The position numbers and the translations under genes were made by a program. Shown piece after piece: positions 17,654 to 26,786 of a stretch of DNA of 64,000 nt. Under the pieces are notes generated by a model. That model did not search any database, had not been told where the DNA came from, and worked only from the letters and a program-made list of their open reading frames with translations. Position 1 is the first letter of the stretch. Each line of letters begins with the position of its first letter. The DNA comes from Taibaiella sp965229095 (GTDB lineage Bacteria > Bacteroidota > Bacteroidia > Chitinophagales > Chitinophagaceae), in NCBI GenBank assembly GCA_965229095.1, contig OZ245855.1:1736001-1800000 (forward strand), in the 5' to 3' direction.

Positions 17654-19000
17654 ATGCCAGACACCCTTAAAACCACCAACATTCACTATATCCAAGACAT
17701 CGATGAAAGGGAAGAGCTTCCTTTGTCTCCCGATGAGATTCGCACAGAAGAGGTTCAGGAGATCATGGGCAAAGTGCCTGCATGGATCATCCGGTATGGA
17801 ATGATTTTAATAGGATGCATTATTGTTGTTTTTTTTCTGTGTTGTTACTTTTTTGAATATCCGGATGTTATTCCGGCCAGGGTTATTATAACTTCTGATA
17901 ATCCTCCCGTAGAGATCGTTTCCAGAAGCAATCTTCCCCTGCAGCAAATATTAATACAAAACTCGGAGACAGTAAAAAAAGGAGCTGTATTGGGCATATT
18001 GTCCAATTCGGCATCTTACGAAGATGTATGTCGATCCATACAGCTTTGCAAAACTCTTGATACAACAACTAATCTGACAGGTTTAGTGAAAATGATTGAT
18101 GTATCACAAAACCTCTTATTAGGAGACCTACAAGTAGCCTATACCAATTTTTGCCAGGCTGTGCTCGAATACCAGCTCTTTATGAAAGACAATTCGCAAA
18201 CTGACAGGATCAATCAGCTAAAAGACCAATCAAGGTTCCAAACTTATTTTTCCAGCCGGTTAAGAGAGAGACAAAAAAAGATCGACAAGCAACTTTCCTT
18301 GCAGGAGCAACGTATCGAAGCTGCCTCCGGCTTATCAGAAAATATGGCTTTGTCACAGGGGGAATATGAAAGTCTGCGGATAGCTATGCTGAACCTAAAG
18401 ATTAACGCTGAAGGAAACGAAACTGATTTACTTCAAAACCAACTGAGAGAGAAGGCGGCAACTAAAGATATTGCCGATGCTGAAATTAAATATCAGAATG
18501 ATGCAACCAAATATGAACAGCGTATCAGGGAGGCCGCCAGGCTGTTTTCCTCCAATTACAGACAATGGGAAGATAAGTACCTATTTATAGCACCAATCGA
18601 TGGCAAAGTTACTTTTCTAAAATATTGGAGTGCCAATCAGTTCATTCGGGCAGGTGAAGCCGTCATGGTTATTGTTCCCTTAACAGGTCATTATATAGCC
18701 CGGGGCCAGGTTGGGATCAACGGTGCGGGGAAGATAAAGAAAGGGCAAAAGGTATTGATTAAACTCCCGGCTTACCCTTATGAGGAATATGGTAGTTTAA
18801 GAGGAACCGTATCAGACAGGTCAGGTATTGCGACGGATAGCGCCTTTGCTATACAAATAAAACTTCCCTATGGGTTAAAAACAAATACCGGTGTCGATAT
18901 AGCTCAACCTAAGCTTGAAGGCGTTGCGGAAATACAAACTGAGAACAAAAGTATATTGGGACGTTTTTTTGAAAATGTTTATGGCAAAAGAAGACGATAG
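17654..19000 (+). CDS. HlyD-family membrane fusion protein
   Basis: A 448-residue periplasmic adaptor for the C39 exporter. After a cytoplasmic N-terminus of about 45 residues there is one membrane helix (about 47-69), a lipoyl-like beta segment (VEIVSRSNLPLQQILIQNSETVKKGAVLG), a long coiled-coil region (about 180-300), and the second lipoyl half with FIAPIDGKVTFLKYW. It should link the inner-membrane exporter to an outer-membrane channel. The ATG at 17654 is preferred over a TTG at 17627 that lies inside the exporter gene. No TolC-type gene is present in the cluster. It is the last gene of the RiPP operon. Confidence 0.9.
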   Translation: MPDTLKTTNIHYIQDIDEREELPLSPDEIRTEEVQEIMGKVPAWIIRYGMILIGCIIVVFFLCCYFFEYPDVIPARVIITSDNPPVEIVSRSNLPLQQILIQNSETVKKGAVLGILSNSASYEDVCRSIQLCKTLDTTTNLTGLVKMIDVSQNLLLGDLQVAYTNFCQAVLEYQLFMKDNSQTDRINQLKDQSRFQTYFSSRLRERQKKIDKQLSLQEQRIEAASGLSENMALSQGEYESLRIAMLNLKINAEGNETDLLQNQLREKAATKDIADAEIKYQNDATKYEQRIREAARLFSSNYRQWEDKYLFIAPIDGKVTFLKYWSANQFIRAGEAVMVIVPLTGHYIARGQVGINGAGKIKKGQKVLIKLPAYPYEEYGSLRGTVSDRSGIATDSAFAIQIKLPYGLKTNTGVDIAQPKLEGVAEIQTENKSILGRFFENVYGKRRR

Positions 19001-19045
19001 TAAGAGCTAAAGAGATAGTGTTCCATCCTCAGTAAAAGTCATAAC

Positions 19046-19068
19046 AAAAAACCCGCTCTCTGAGCGGG
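19046..19068 (-). terminator. Rho-independent terminator of tRNA-Glu
   Basis: A 7-bp GC-rich stem (CCCGCTC/GAGCGGG, loop TCT at 19059-19061) followed on the minus strand by a run of T (19046-19051), 11 nt past the tRNA 3' end. It could also stop plus-strand transcription from the RiPP operon. Confidence 0.75.
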
Positions 19069-19079
19069 CTTTGCTTTTG

Positions 19080-19151
19080 TACCACGTACGGGAATCGAAC
19101 CCGTGATTCCTCCGTGAAAGGGAGGCGTCTTAACCCCTTGACCAACGCGGC
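19080..19151 (-). tRNA. tRNA-Glu (UUC)
   Basis: A 72-nt minus-strand cloverleaf. The acceptor arms GCCGCGT and ACGTGGT pair in all seven positions with two G-U wobbles (1:72 and 4:69). The D arm is GTC/GAC, the anticodon loop is CTTTCAC on a CCTCC/GGAGG stem, and the T arm is ACGGG-TTCGATT-CCCGT. The discriminator base is A and CCA is not encoded. The anticodon TTC reads GAA/GAG. It lies just beyond the end of the RiPP cluster, with its 3' end facing the cluster. Confidence 0.93.
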
Positions 19152-19253
19152 ATCGTTTGTTTGGGAGTGCAAAGGTAATGTACTTTTTCAAAATTCCAAA
19201 AAAAGAAAAGAAAAATTTTAAAATCGCCTTATCCGCTTTGTCCCATACATTAA

Positions 19254-19284
19254 TTGGAAAATCCTTTGCTTGCATTTACCTTTG
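19254..19284 (+). promoter_or_regulatory. Promoter of gap
   Basis: TTG at 19254-19256 and TACCTTTG at 19277-19284 are spaced by 20 nt, a full match to the Bacteroidota primary sigma factor pattern. It lies 40 nt before the chosen start codon and so supports the downstream ATG over longer upstream starts. Confidence 0.7.
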
Positions 19285-19324
19285 CAGCGATTTTTTTAAC
19301 ACAGTAAAAATCCAATCTATAAAG

Positions 19325-20335
19325 ATGAGTAAAGTTAAAGTTGCCATTAATGGTTTCGGGCGTATTGGACGCCTTGCCTTCCGTCAGATCTTCGATATGG
19401 AAGGAATTGATGTCGTTGCCATCAACGACCTTACTGAGCCAAAAGTACTGGCACACCTGCTTAAATATGATACTGCGCAGGGACGTTTCGGACAGGAAGT
19501 AAGTCATTCTGAGAATGCAATTACCGTTAACGGACACGAAATTAAAATATACGCTCAGAAAGATCCAGCCCAGATTCCCTGGGGACAACATGATGTTGAT
19601 GTGGTGCTGGAATGTACCGGTTTCTTTACCGATGCCGATAAAGCAAAGGCACACCTTACTGCCGGCGCTAAGCGCGTAGTGATCTCAGCTCCCGCTACCG
19701 GCGACCTGAAGACTGTAGTATTCAATGTAAACCACGACATCCTGGATGGTTCCGAAACCATTATCAGTTGCGCTTCCTGCACCACCAACTGCCTGGCGCC
19801 AATGGCTAAAGTATTGCATGAGCAATACGAGATCAAAGCCGGCCAGATGACTACCGTGCATGCTTATACCAATGACCAGAATACCCTGGATGCACCACAT
19901 GCCAAAGGCGATCTTCGCCGCGCCCGTGCTGCTGCAGAAAATATTGTTCCCAACTCTACCGGTGCTGCCAAAGCGATAGGCCTGGTACTGCCCGACCTGA
20001 AAGGAAAGCTGGACGGTGGCGCTCAACGCGTACCTACAGTTACGGGTTCTCTAACCGAGCTGAATACCATCCTGGGTAAAAAAGTAACTGCCGAAGAGAT
20101 CAACGCAGCTATGAAGGCAGCAGCCAACGAATCTTTCGGTTACAATGAAGACGAGATCGTTTCCAGCGATATCATCGGTACCCGTTTCGGTTCCCTGTTC
20201 GATGCCACACAAACTAAAGTGGTGACCGTTGGCGATCATCAACTGGTAAAAACAGTAAGCTGGTACGATAACGAAATGAGTTATGTATCTCAATTGGTAC
20301 GCACAGTGAAATACTTTGCCGGCCTCATCAAATAA
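19325..20335 (+). CDS. gap: Glyceraldehyde-3-phosphate dehydrogenase, type I
   Basis: A 336-residue glycolytic enzyme that oxidises glyceraldehyde 3-phosphate with NAD+ and phosphate. The N-terminus has the Rossmann motif INGFGRIGRLAF. The catalytic cysteine is C152 in SCASCTTNCLAP, and the C-terminal NAD-site segment WYDNEMSY is present. Length is normal for the family. The ATG at 19325 is used because it directly precedes the conserved N-terminus (MSKVKVAING) and follows a good promoter; the upstream open frame would overlap that promoter. Monocistronic, with a strong terminator. Confidence 0.98.
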   Translation: MSKVKVAINGFGRIGRLAFRQIFDMEGIDVVAINDLTEPKVLAHLLKYDTAQGRFGQEVSHSENAITVNGHEIKIYAQKDPAQIPWGQHDVDVVLECTGFFTDADKAKAHLTAGAKRVVISAPATGDLKTVVFNVNHDILDGSETIISCASCTTNCLAPMAKVLHEQYEIKAGQMTTVHAYTNDQNTLDAPHAKGDLRRARAAAENIVPNSTGAAKAIGLVLPDLKGKLDGGAQRVPTVTGSLTELNTILGKKVTAEEINAAMKAAANESFGYNEDEIVSSDIIGTRFGSLFDATQTKVVTVGDHQLVKTVSWYDNEMSYVSQLVRTVKYFAGLIK

Positions 20336-20354
20336 ATAAAACATCTCTTTGCCG

Positions 20355-20386
20355 ATAAAATGCCTCCCTCACCGGAGGCATTTTAT
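20355..20386 (+). terminator. Terminator of gap
   Basis: Perfect 13-bp stem (ATAAAATGCCTCC and its complement) with a CTCACC loop, 20 nt after the stop, the right arm ending in TTTTAT. The A-rich left arm makes it able to work on both strands. Confidence 0.85.
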
Positions 20387-20484
20387 TATCCCTATTGTAT
20401 AAGTCCCTTGTACCTGTAACATAAGTGTTTGGTAAATTATTCGTTATTTAGCGCTGAGGAAACTTATGAGAAAAAAATTGCTGC

Positions 20485-20492
20485 TACTTTTG
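20485..20492 (+). promoter_or_regulatory. Candidate -7 element of the efflux operon
   Basis: TACTTTTG matches TAnnTTTG and lies 40 nt before the first gene of the operon. There is no TTG at the right distance upstream, so the promoter would be weak or activator-dependent. Confidence 0.35.
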
Positions 20493-20531
20493 TGACAATA
20501 TTCGTAGTAATATTTCGTTTGAACTACATCG

Positions 20532-20933
20532 ATGCCCGTACTGAACACCTACTTTAAAAAATTCACCCTGGTCCTCCTGGCTTTGCAAATACTGAACCTC
20601 AGTATTTACAATACGAATTTTTATAGTAACAACATTTTCCGTACCAATAAAGCACAGCTAAAGGACATTAACCCTATCGACTCCTTTGCGGAGCTGGTGC
20701 TCGAAGATGTTGCCGGTTACCAGAATGCCTTTCCCGAGCCTACGCATAAGGACAATAAACAATCGGGCGAACTGAAACAAAATACCAGTTTCCAGTTATT
20801 CCATCAGAATCATTTCCCCAAGATACAGGAGAAGACCGTCAGCTATGACCCGGCCTCCGATGAAGAGCTATCCGGCTTCTGTAACCATTATTCCTTTCTT
20901 TTCTGGAAAGAGATTAATCATCCCCCTGCATAA
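20532..20933 (+). CDS. Hypothetical protein upstream of CzcCBA-like genes
   Basis: A 133-residue protein with one N-terminal hydrophobic segment (about 9-26, FTLVLLALQILNLSIYN) that acts as a membrane anchor or uncleaved signal. The rest is polar and rich in Asn, His, Glu and Phe (SFQLFHQNHFPKIQ, GFCNHYSFLFWKE). No family is recognised. It lies 100 nt before the TolC-like gene on the same strand and probably heads the efflux operon; the His and acidic residues would suit a periplasmic metal-binding helper, but this is a guess. Confidence 0.65.
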   Translation: MPVLNTYFKKFTLVLLALQILNLSIYNTNFYSNNIFRTNKAQLKDINPIDSFAELVLEDVAGYQNAFPEPTHKDNKQSGELKQNTSFQLFHQNHFPKIQEKTVSYDPASDEELSGFCNHYSFLFWKEINHPPA

Positions 20934-21033
20934 CAAAGTACCGCTTCACTTTCTCTTTTTTTTAGATATGGTGTACATTTATGATGGTACATCCTTGCCC
21001 ATTTGGGTTGTTTTCTGTAATTAACCTCTGTTT

Positions 21034-22344
21034 ATGACTACCCCTAAACATGCCTTCCGCTTATGTGGAAAGGTCTTTTGCACCCTACCCGGCTTGCTGA
21101 CAGCATTGCTGTGGCACCAGCCGGCCCGGGCCCAGGCCGACACCCTGAACATTACCCTGAAACAGGCCGAAAAAACATTCCTGGAAAAGAACCTGGAACT
21201 GCTGGCCCAGCATTACAACATCGAAGCCAGTAAAGCTTTGGTACAACAAGCCAAATTATGGGATGACCCTACCCTGGTTACGGATCAGAATGTTTATTCC
21301 AACAATAAATGGTTCGAACACGGAACCAATCCCGACGGAACGCCCAAAGGACAATATTTTGTCCAGTTGCAGCAACTGATCAAGACCGCCGGAAAGAGGG
21401 GCAAGCAAATTGATATGGCACGTACCAATACCCGTATCAGCGAATGGCAGTTCAACCAGGTGATGCAAAACCTGAAATTCCAGCTTCGTACTGATTTCTA
21501 TACCATTGCCCAGTTGATGGCCGTGCAACAGTTGTACGATGAGCAAAAACAGCAACTGGACAAATTGCTGAATGGCATGCAATCGCAATTCAAGGCAGGT
21601 AATATTGCCCGCAAGGACCTGTTAAGGGTACAGGCGCTGCAGATCAACCTGCAACAGGAAATAACTGCCAACCTCAAACAGATCGAAGACAGCCAGACGG
21701 AATTGCGTATCCTGCTGCAGCTCGATGGGGCTACTTTTATACGGCCGCAAATAGCCGCAGTAGCCGCGAGCCCGGCCCCGGTGATCAATGTGGCCGCTTT
21801 AATTGACTCTGCCAAGCTAAACAATGCCACTTATCAACTGGAGCAATTGCAGGTACAATACCAGCGCCAGAACCTTTCGTTCCAGAAAGCGCTTGCCGTG
21901 CCCGACATTACAGTAGGCCCCAGCTACGACCTCAACAGTAATTATGCACCACGGTATGTAGGCCTTGGCCTATCCCTGCCCCTGCCTGTGCTCAACGGCA
22001 ACCGGGGCAATATCAAGGCAGCCCGCTGGCAGGTAAAACAGGAAGAAGCCAACCTGTCCCAGGCCGATATTCGTTTGCAGAACGAGGTTGCAGGCGCTTA
22101 TAAGAAGTACTTGTATACATTGCAGTTGCACACCAGTATGCAACAGGATTTTTATACCGATTACAAAAAGCTGCAGGAAAACATAGCCGAGAGCTTCCGG
22201 CAGAAGCAAATCAGCCTGCTGGAGTTTATCGACTATTTCAACGATTACGAAGATGTGCGTACCAAACAGTTGCAGCAGCAACTGGACCTGCAACTGGCCA
22301 AAGAAGAGCTGAACCTGCAGGTAGGCGCCGACTTATTCGATTAA
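21034..22344 (+). CDS. czcC: TolC-family outer-membrane protein (CzcC-like)
   Basis: A 436-residue outer-membrane efflux protein with a signal peptide (cleavage near ARAQA, about residue 34) and two outer-membrane-efflux repeats with long helices rich in Gln and Leu. It forms the trimeric outer-membrane channel of a tripartite pump. Position directly before a periplasmic adaptor and an HME-type RND pump identifies it as the CzcC/CusC component. It is followed by the adaptor gene after 45 nt. Confidence 0.92.
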   Translation: MTTPKHAFRLCGKVFCTLPGLLTALLWHQPARAQADTLNITLKQAEKTFLEKNLELLAQHYNIEASKALVQQAKLWDDPTLVTDQNVYSNNKWFEHGTNPDGTPKGQYFVQLQQLIKTAGKRGKQIDMARTNTRISEWQFNQVMQNLKFQLRTDFYTIAQLMAVQQLYDEQKQQLDKLLNGMQSQFKAGNIARKDLLRVQALQINLQQEITANLKQIEDSQTELRILLQLDGATFIRPQIAAVAASPAPVINVAALIDSAKLNNATYQLEQLQVQYQRQNLSFQKALAVPDITVGPSYDLNSNYAPRYVGLGLSLPLPVLNGNRGNIKAARWQVKQEEANLSQADIRLQNEVAGAYKKYLYTLQLHTSMQQDFYTDYKKLQENIAESFRQKQISLLEFIDYFNDYEDVRTKQLQQQLDLQLAKEELNLQVGADLFD

Positions 22345-22389
22345 TCCTTAACCAATAGCTTTCCTACGCAATAAAAAAACAAAACCATT

Positions 22390-23484
22390 ATGAAGTTCCC
22401 CATCGTAATATCCCTTATCGCCCTCAGCCTGCTTGCTGCTTGCAAGGAGCAGAAAGAACAGAAAACGACTGCACCCAAGTTTAGCTTAAGCGATTCGATG
22501 CAGCACCTGATCACTATAGATACCGTATCCTTTTGCGGTATCAGCGACGAACTGTCGCTCAGCGGCGAGGTAAGCTTTAATGAAAACAATATGGTCAAGA
22601 TCTTTCCGCGCAGCAGCGGGCAGGTGATCGAGTCCAAAGTATCCCTGGGCGACAAGGTAAGCAAAGGACAAGTACTGGCTATCGTACGCAGTGCCGACGT
22701 AGCCGGCAACTACAGCGACCTCAGCAGCGCCAAAGCCGATGTGGCCATAGCCAAAAGACAAATGGACAATGCGGAAGCGCTTTATAAAAACGGCATCAGC
22801 AGCGAGCGCGAATACACCGAAGCCAAACAGACTTACGAGAAAGCGCTTGCCGGGAAAGAGAAGGTACAGGCTGCCATCAACATCAATGGCGGCGGCCGCA
22901 CTACGGCAGGAGGCGAATACATTATTTCATCGCCGATAGATGGTTATGTGGTGGAGAAAAAAACCACTACAGGCGCTTTTATCCGTCCCGATATGGGCGA
23001 CAACCTCTTTACCATTTCCGACCTTAAAAATGTATGGATCTATGCCAATGTGTACGAGACAGATATTGCCAAGGTGCAGGAAGGCTACGAGGTAAAAGTA
23101 ATCCCGGCTGCTTATCCCGACAAAATATATACCGGCAGAATCGATAAAACAGGCCAGGTACTCGATCCGCAAAGCAAAGCCATGCGGGTGCGCGTTATCC
23201 TCGATAACAAAGACATGCTGCTGAAGCCCGATATGTTTACAAAAGTGATTGTGAGTAACGAGCGAAAGGCGAAAGCCATATGCATCCCTACCGCCGCACT
23301 GGTATCGCAGGATGGCAAGAACTATGTAGTGGTGTACCAGGATAAGAACAACATTTCCGTAGTGGAAGTAAATGTACTGAAGACCGTTAATGACCGCACG
23401 TACCTGACTTCAGGCGTTCAACCCGGCACGAAGCTGATCACCAGCTACCAGAACCTTATCTTCAATCAGCTCATGAATGACTAA
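22390..23484 (+). CDS. czcB: RND efflux periplasmic adaptor (CzcB-like)
   Basis: A 364-residue membrane-fusion lipoprotein. The signal peptide ends in a lipobox-like SLLAAC (Cys19 region), so the mature protein is probably lipid-anchored. An N-terminal lipoyl half (VKIFPRSSGQVIESKVSLGDKVSKG), a short helical hairpin (about 115-160), the second lipoyl half (YIISSPIDGYVVEKK) and a beta-barrel domain follow. It connects the RND pump to the TolC channel. It lacks the long His/Met-rich N-terminal region of some CusB proteins. Confidence 0.93.
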   Translation: MKFPIVISLIALSLLAACKEQKEQKTTAPKFSLSDSMQHLITIDTVSFCGISDELSLSGEVSFNENNMVKIFPRSSGQVIESKVSLGDKVSKGQVLAIVRSADVAGNYSDLSSAKADVAIAKRQMDNAEALYKNGISSEREYTEAKQTYEKALAGKEKVQAAININGGGRTTAGGEYIISSPIDGYVVEKKTTTGAFIRPDMGDNLFTISDLKNVWIYANVYETDIAKVQEGYEVKVIPAAYPDKIYTGRIDKTGQVLDPQSKAMRVRVILDNKDMLLKPDMFTKVIVSNERKAKAICIPTAALVSQDGKNYVVVYQDKNNISVVEVNVLKTVNDRTYLTSGVQPGTKLITSYQNLIFNQLMND

Positions 23485-23540
23485 GCAGGGCCCTGATGTA
23501 GCAAGCCCGCCTGTTTTCTTTCTTACTCAAATAATAATCG

Positions 23541-26500
23541 ATGAATAAAGTCATAAAGCAAATCATTCATTTTTCATTAAGGCACAGGTACCTTGTCTTT
23601 TTCCTTACCGCGGTATTGGCGGTAATCGGCTTCGTAAGCTACCGTAATACGCCTATTGAAACCTTTCCCGATGTCACCAATACACAGATCATTATTATCA
23701 CCCAATGGCCTGGCCGCAGTGCCGAAGAGGTGGAACGCTTTGTTACCATTCCCCTGGAAACAGCGATGAACTCGGTACAGAAGAAGATCAATCTTCGTTC
23801 GACCTCTTCGTTCGGCCTTTCCTATGTACGTCTCATCTTCGACGACGATGTAGACGATGCCTTCGCCCGGCAGCAGGTGTTTAGCCGCCTTAACGATGCC
23901 GATCTGCCCGATGGCATCAAGCCGGATGTGCAACCGCCGTATGGTCCTACCGGGGAAGTATACCGCTATACGCTGGAAAGTAAAACCAAGAATATAAGAG
24001 AGCTGAATACCATACAGGAATGGGTGCTCGACCGCAGGTTCAAATCCATCCCCGGCGTAGCCGATGTCAATACGTTCAGCGGCGGTGAAAAAATTTACGA
24101 GATCAGGGTCAACCCCAACAGTATCACTAATTACGGCCTTACCGCGCTGGATGTGTACAATGCGGTCAACAAAAGCAATATCAATGTGGGCGGCGATGTG
24201 ATTGAAAGGAATGGACAAGCCTTTATTGTAAGAGGTATAGGTCTTTTAAACAATATCGATGAAATAAAGAATGTTATCGTCACCAAAATAAACGGGGTAC
24301 CTATCCTGGTTAAGAACCTGGCCGAAGTAGTGGAAACCGAAAAGCCGCGCCTGGGGCAGGTACATCGCGATAAGGCCGATGATGTGGTAGAAGGTATCGT
24401 GGTGATGCGTAAAGGAGAAAACGCTGCGGAAGTGCTGGGGCGCATCCACGATAAGGTAAAAGACCTGAACGAGAATATCCTGCCCAAGGATGTAAAGATT
24501 GTTCCGTTCTACGACCGTACCACCCTTATGGATTTCGCTACCGAAACCGTGCTGCATAACCTTTTTGAAGGCATTGTCCTCGTTACGGTAATCGTACTGA
24601 TCTTTATGGCCGACTGGCGCACCACGCTTATCGTGAGCCTTATTGTTCCCCTGGCTTTGCTTTTCGCCTTTATGCTGATGCGTATGCGGGGTATGACGGC
24701 TAACCTACTATCGATGGGAGCGGTAGACTTCGGTATCATCATCGATGGTGCGGTCGTCATGGTCGAAGGCATCTTCGTGGCCCTGGATCATAAGGCCAAG
24801 GAGGTAGGCATGGAAAAGTTCAACAAGCTGGCCAAGCTGGGCCTGTTTAAACAGGTAGGCACCGAAATGGGTAAAGCTATTTTCTTTTCCAAGCTCATCA
24901 TCATTACCTGCCTGATCCCCATTTTTGCCTTTCAGAAGGTGGAAGGTAAAATGTTCTCACCGCTGGCTTTTACCCTGGGCTTTGCCTTGCTGGGTGCTTT
25001 GATCTATACGCTCACTTTTGTGCCGGCCTTTGCCAGCGTGCTGTTGCGTAAAAATGTAAGGGAGAAGCATAACATTGTGGTCGCCTTCTTCGAAAAGACC
25101 ATCGGGCGGGCTTATCGCTGGGTATTTTCCCATCAGCGCCTTAGTCTTACCGTAGCGGTTTCTTTTATGCTGCTCACTTTTCTGTCGTCAAAATTCCTGG
25201 GCTCCGAATTCCTGCCCGAGCTGGACGAAGGCGCTTTATGGGTAAAGGCACAATTGCCCATGAGTGCTTCGCTCGAACAGTCCAACGATATGGCCCGGAA
25301 GATGATGGACATTATCGAAAAATACCCCGAGGTCAACCATACGCTGGCACAGGTAGGCCGTACCGTAGACGGTACCGACCCTAAGGGCTTCTTTAACGTG
25401 GAGATCGCCGTAGACCTGAAGCAGAAGAAGGAATGGCCAAAAGGCGTTACTACCGAAAGCCTGGTAGAAGATATGAATACAAAGCTGCAGCAGTTTCCCG
25501 GTATCCTGTTCAACTATTCGCAGCCCATCAGGGATAATGTGGAAGAAGCAGTAGCAGGCGTACCGGCATCGCTGGCAGTCAAAATTTTCGGCCAGGATTT
25601 CAATACCCTCAATACGATGGCCAACCAGGTCATGGATCAGTTGCGCTCGGTACAAGGTGTCGAAGACCTTGGTGTGTTGCGCAACCTCGGCCAGCCGGAA
25701 TTCAGGATAGAGCTCAATCAGCAGAAAATGGCATTGTACGGCGTGAGCATTACTGATGCCAATTCCGTGATCGAAATGGCGATAGGCGGTAAGGCTGCCA
25801 CACAATTGTACGAAGGAGAACGGAAGTTTGATATCCGTATCCGCTACGATAAAGAATTCCGGAATACGGAAGAGAAGATCGAACAACTGATGGTCCCTAC
25901 CCAGGATGGCTCCAAGATCCCGATCAAAGAGATCAGCGAGATCAAAGTGCTGACCGGGCCTTCCTTTGTTTACCGGGACAACAACTCCCGCTATATCCCC
26001 GTAAAATTTTCGGTACGTGGCCGCGACCTCGGCAGCACCATTAAAGAAGCACAAGAAAAAGTAAAGGCCAACGTCAAGATTCCCAAAGGTTATAGCCTTA
26101 CCTGGAATGGAGAGTTTGAAAATGCGCAAAGGGCTTCCAATACCCTGGCCAATGTGGTACCGCTATGCCTGTTGGGTATCTTTATGATCTTGTTTGTGCT
26201 GTTTGGCAATGTAAAAGATTCGGTGCTTACCTTAATGAACGTACCCTTCGCATTGATCGGCGGTATCCTGGCGCTGCACCTCACGCACATGAATTTTAGT
26301 ATCAGCGCCGGTATCGGCTTCATAGCCCTCTTTGGGGTATGTATCCAGAACGGGGTTATCCTGATCAGTGTATTCAAAAAGAACCTGGAGGCCAAAATGC
26401 CTATCAAGGAAGCCCTGGAGCATGGGGTCACTTCCCGCATCAGGCCGGTAGTAATGACCGCTCTGATGGCCGCTATCGGCCTGCTGCCTGCTGCCATCAG

Positions 26501-26678
26501 CACCGGTATCGGTTCCGAAACGCAGAAACCTTTGGCTATCGTGGTTATCGGCGGCCTGGTGACGTCTACGATCCTTACCCTGCTTATTTTACCCATACTT
26601 TATTACAAGGCATATAATCTTATTCACAGAAGAGCTAATCGCAAGCTGCTTAAAAAGATTGGCATGGTAGGTCAATAA
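23541..26678 (+). CDS. czcA: CzcA-type heavy-metal efflux RND transporter
   Basis: A 1045-residue proton-driven RND pump with 12 membrane helices and two large periplasmic loops. The fourth helix carries VDFGIIIDGAVVMVE with D396 and D402. This DFG-x3-D pattern is that of CzcA-like pumps for divalent cations (Zn, Co, Cd, Ni); the copper/silver pump CusA has a different motif. The substrate is therefore most likely divalent metal, without experimental proof. It completes the operon of an unknown 133-residue protein, TolC-like channel, adaptor and pump. A bidirectional terminator follows. Confidence 0.95.
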   Translation: MNKVIKQIIHFSLRHRYLVFFLTAVLAVIGFVSYRNTPIETFPDVTNTQIIIITQWPGRSAEEVERFVTIPLETAMNSVQKKINLRSTSSFGLSYVRLIFDDDVDDAFARQQVFSRLNDADLPDGIKPDVQPPYGPTGEVYRYTLESKTKNIRELNTIQEWVLDRRFKSIPGVADVNTFSGGEKIYEIRVNPNSITNYGLTALDVYNAVNKSNINVGGDVIERNGQAFIVRGIGLLNNIDEIKNVIVTKINGVPILVKNLAEVVETEKPRLGQVHRDKADDVVEGIVVMRKGENAAEVLGRIHDKVKDLNENILPKDVKIVPFYDRTTLMDFATETVLHNLFEGIVLVTVIVLIFMADWRTTLIVSLIVPLALLFAFMLMRMRGMTANLLSMGAVDFGIIIDGAVVMVEGIFVALDHKAKEVGMEKFNKLAKLGLFKQVGTEMGKAIFFSKLIIITCLIPIFAFQKVEGKMFSPLAFTLGFALLGALIYTLTFVPAFASVLLRKNVREKHNIVVAFFEKTIGRAYRWVFSHQRLSLTVAVSFMLLTFLSSKFLGSEFLPELDEGALWVKAQLPMSASLEQSNDMARKMMDIIEKYPEVNHTLAQVGRTVDGTDPKGFFNVEIAVDLKQKKEWPKGVTTESLVEDMNTKLQQFPGILFNYSQPIRDNVEEAVAGVPASLAVKIFGQDFNTLNTMANQVMDQLRSVQGVEDLGVLRNLGQPEFRIELNQQKMALYGVSITDANSVIEMAIGGKAATQLYEGERKFDIRIRYDKEFRNTEEKIEQLMVPTQDGSKIPIKEISEIKVLTGPSFVYRDNNSRYIPVKFSVRGRDLGSTIKEAQEKVKANVKIPKGYSLTWNGEFENAQRASNTLANVVPLCLLGIFMILFVLFGNVKDSVLTLMNVPFALIGGILALHLTHMNFSISAGIGFIALFGVCIQNGVILISVFKKNLEAKMPIKEALEHGVTSRIRPVVMTALMAAIGLLPAAISTGIGSETQKPLAIVVIGGLVTSTILTLLILPILYYKAYNLIHRRANRKLLKKIGMVGQ

Positions 26679-26733
26679 CAGAGAGGGGGCCGTTTTTTCT
26701 AATCCGGCTCCCGTTGTTTTTTGTTGAAAAAAG

Positions 26734-26767
26734 AAAATGCTGCTTCCGTAAGGAAAGCAGCATTTTT
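26734..26767. terminator. Bidirectional terminator between czcA and rplY
   Basis: A 12-bp stem (AAAATGCTGCTT and complement) with A-run on the left and T-run at 26763-26767. It lies between convergent genes and can end transcription from both. Confidence 0.8.
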
Positions 26768-26786
26768 GTATGGGGAAGGGAAAAAA

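Noticed and set aside
19080..19151. tRNA-Glu as an attachment site with a duplicated 3' end
   Set aside because: I looked for a second copy of the tRNA 3' segment at the left side of the RiPP block and for an integrase gene; neither was seen.
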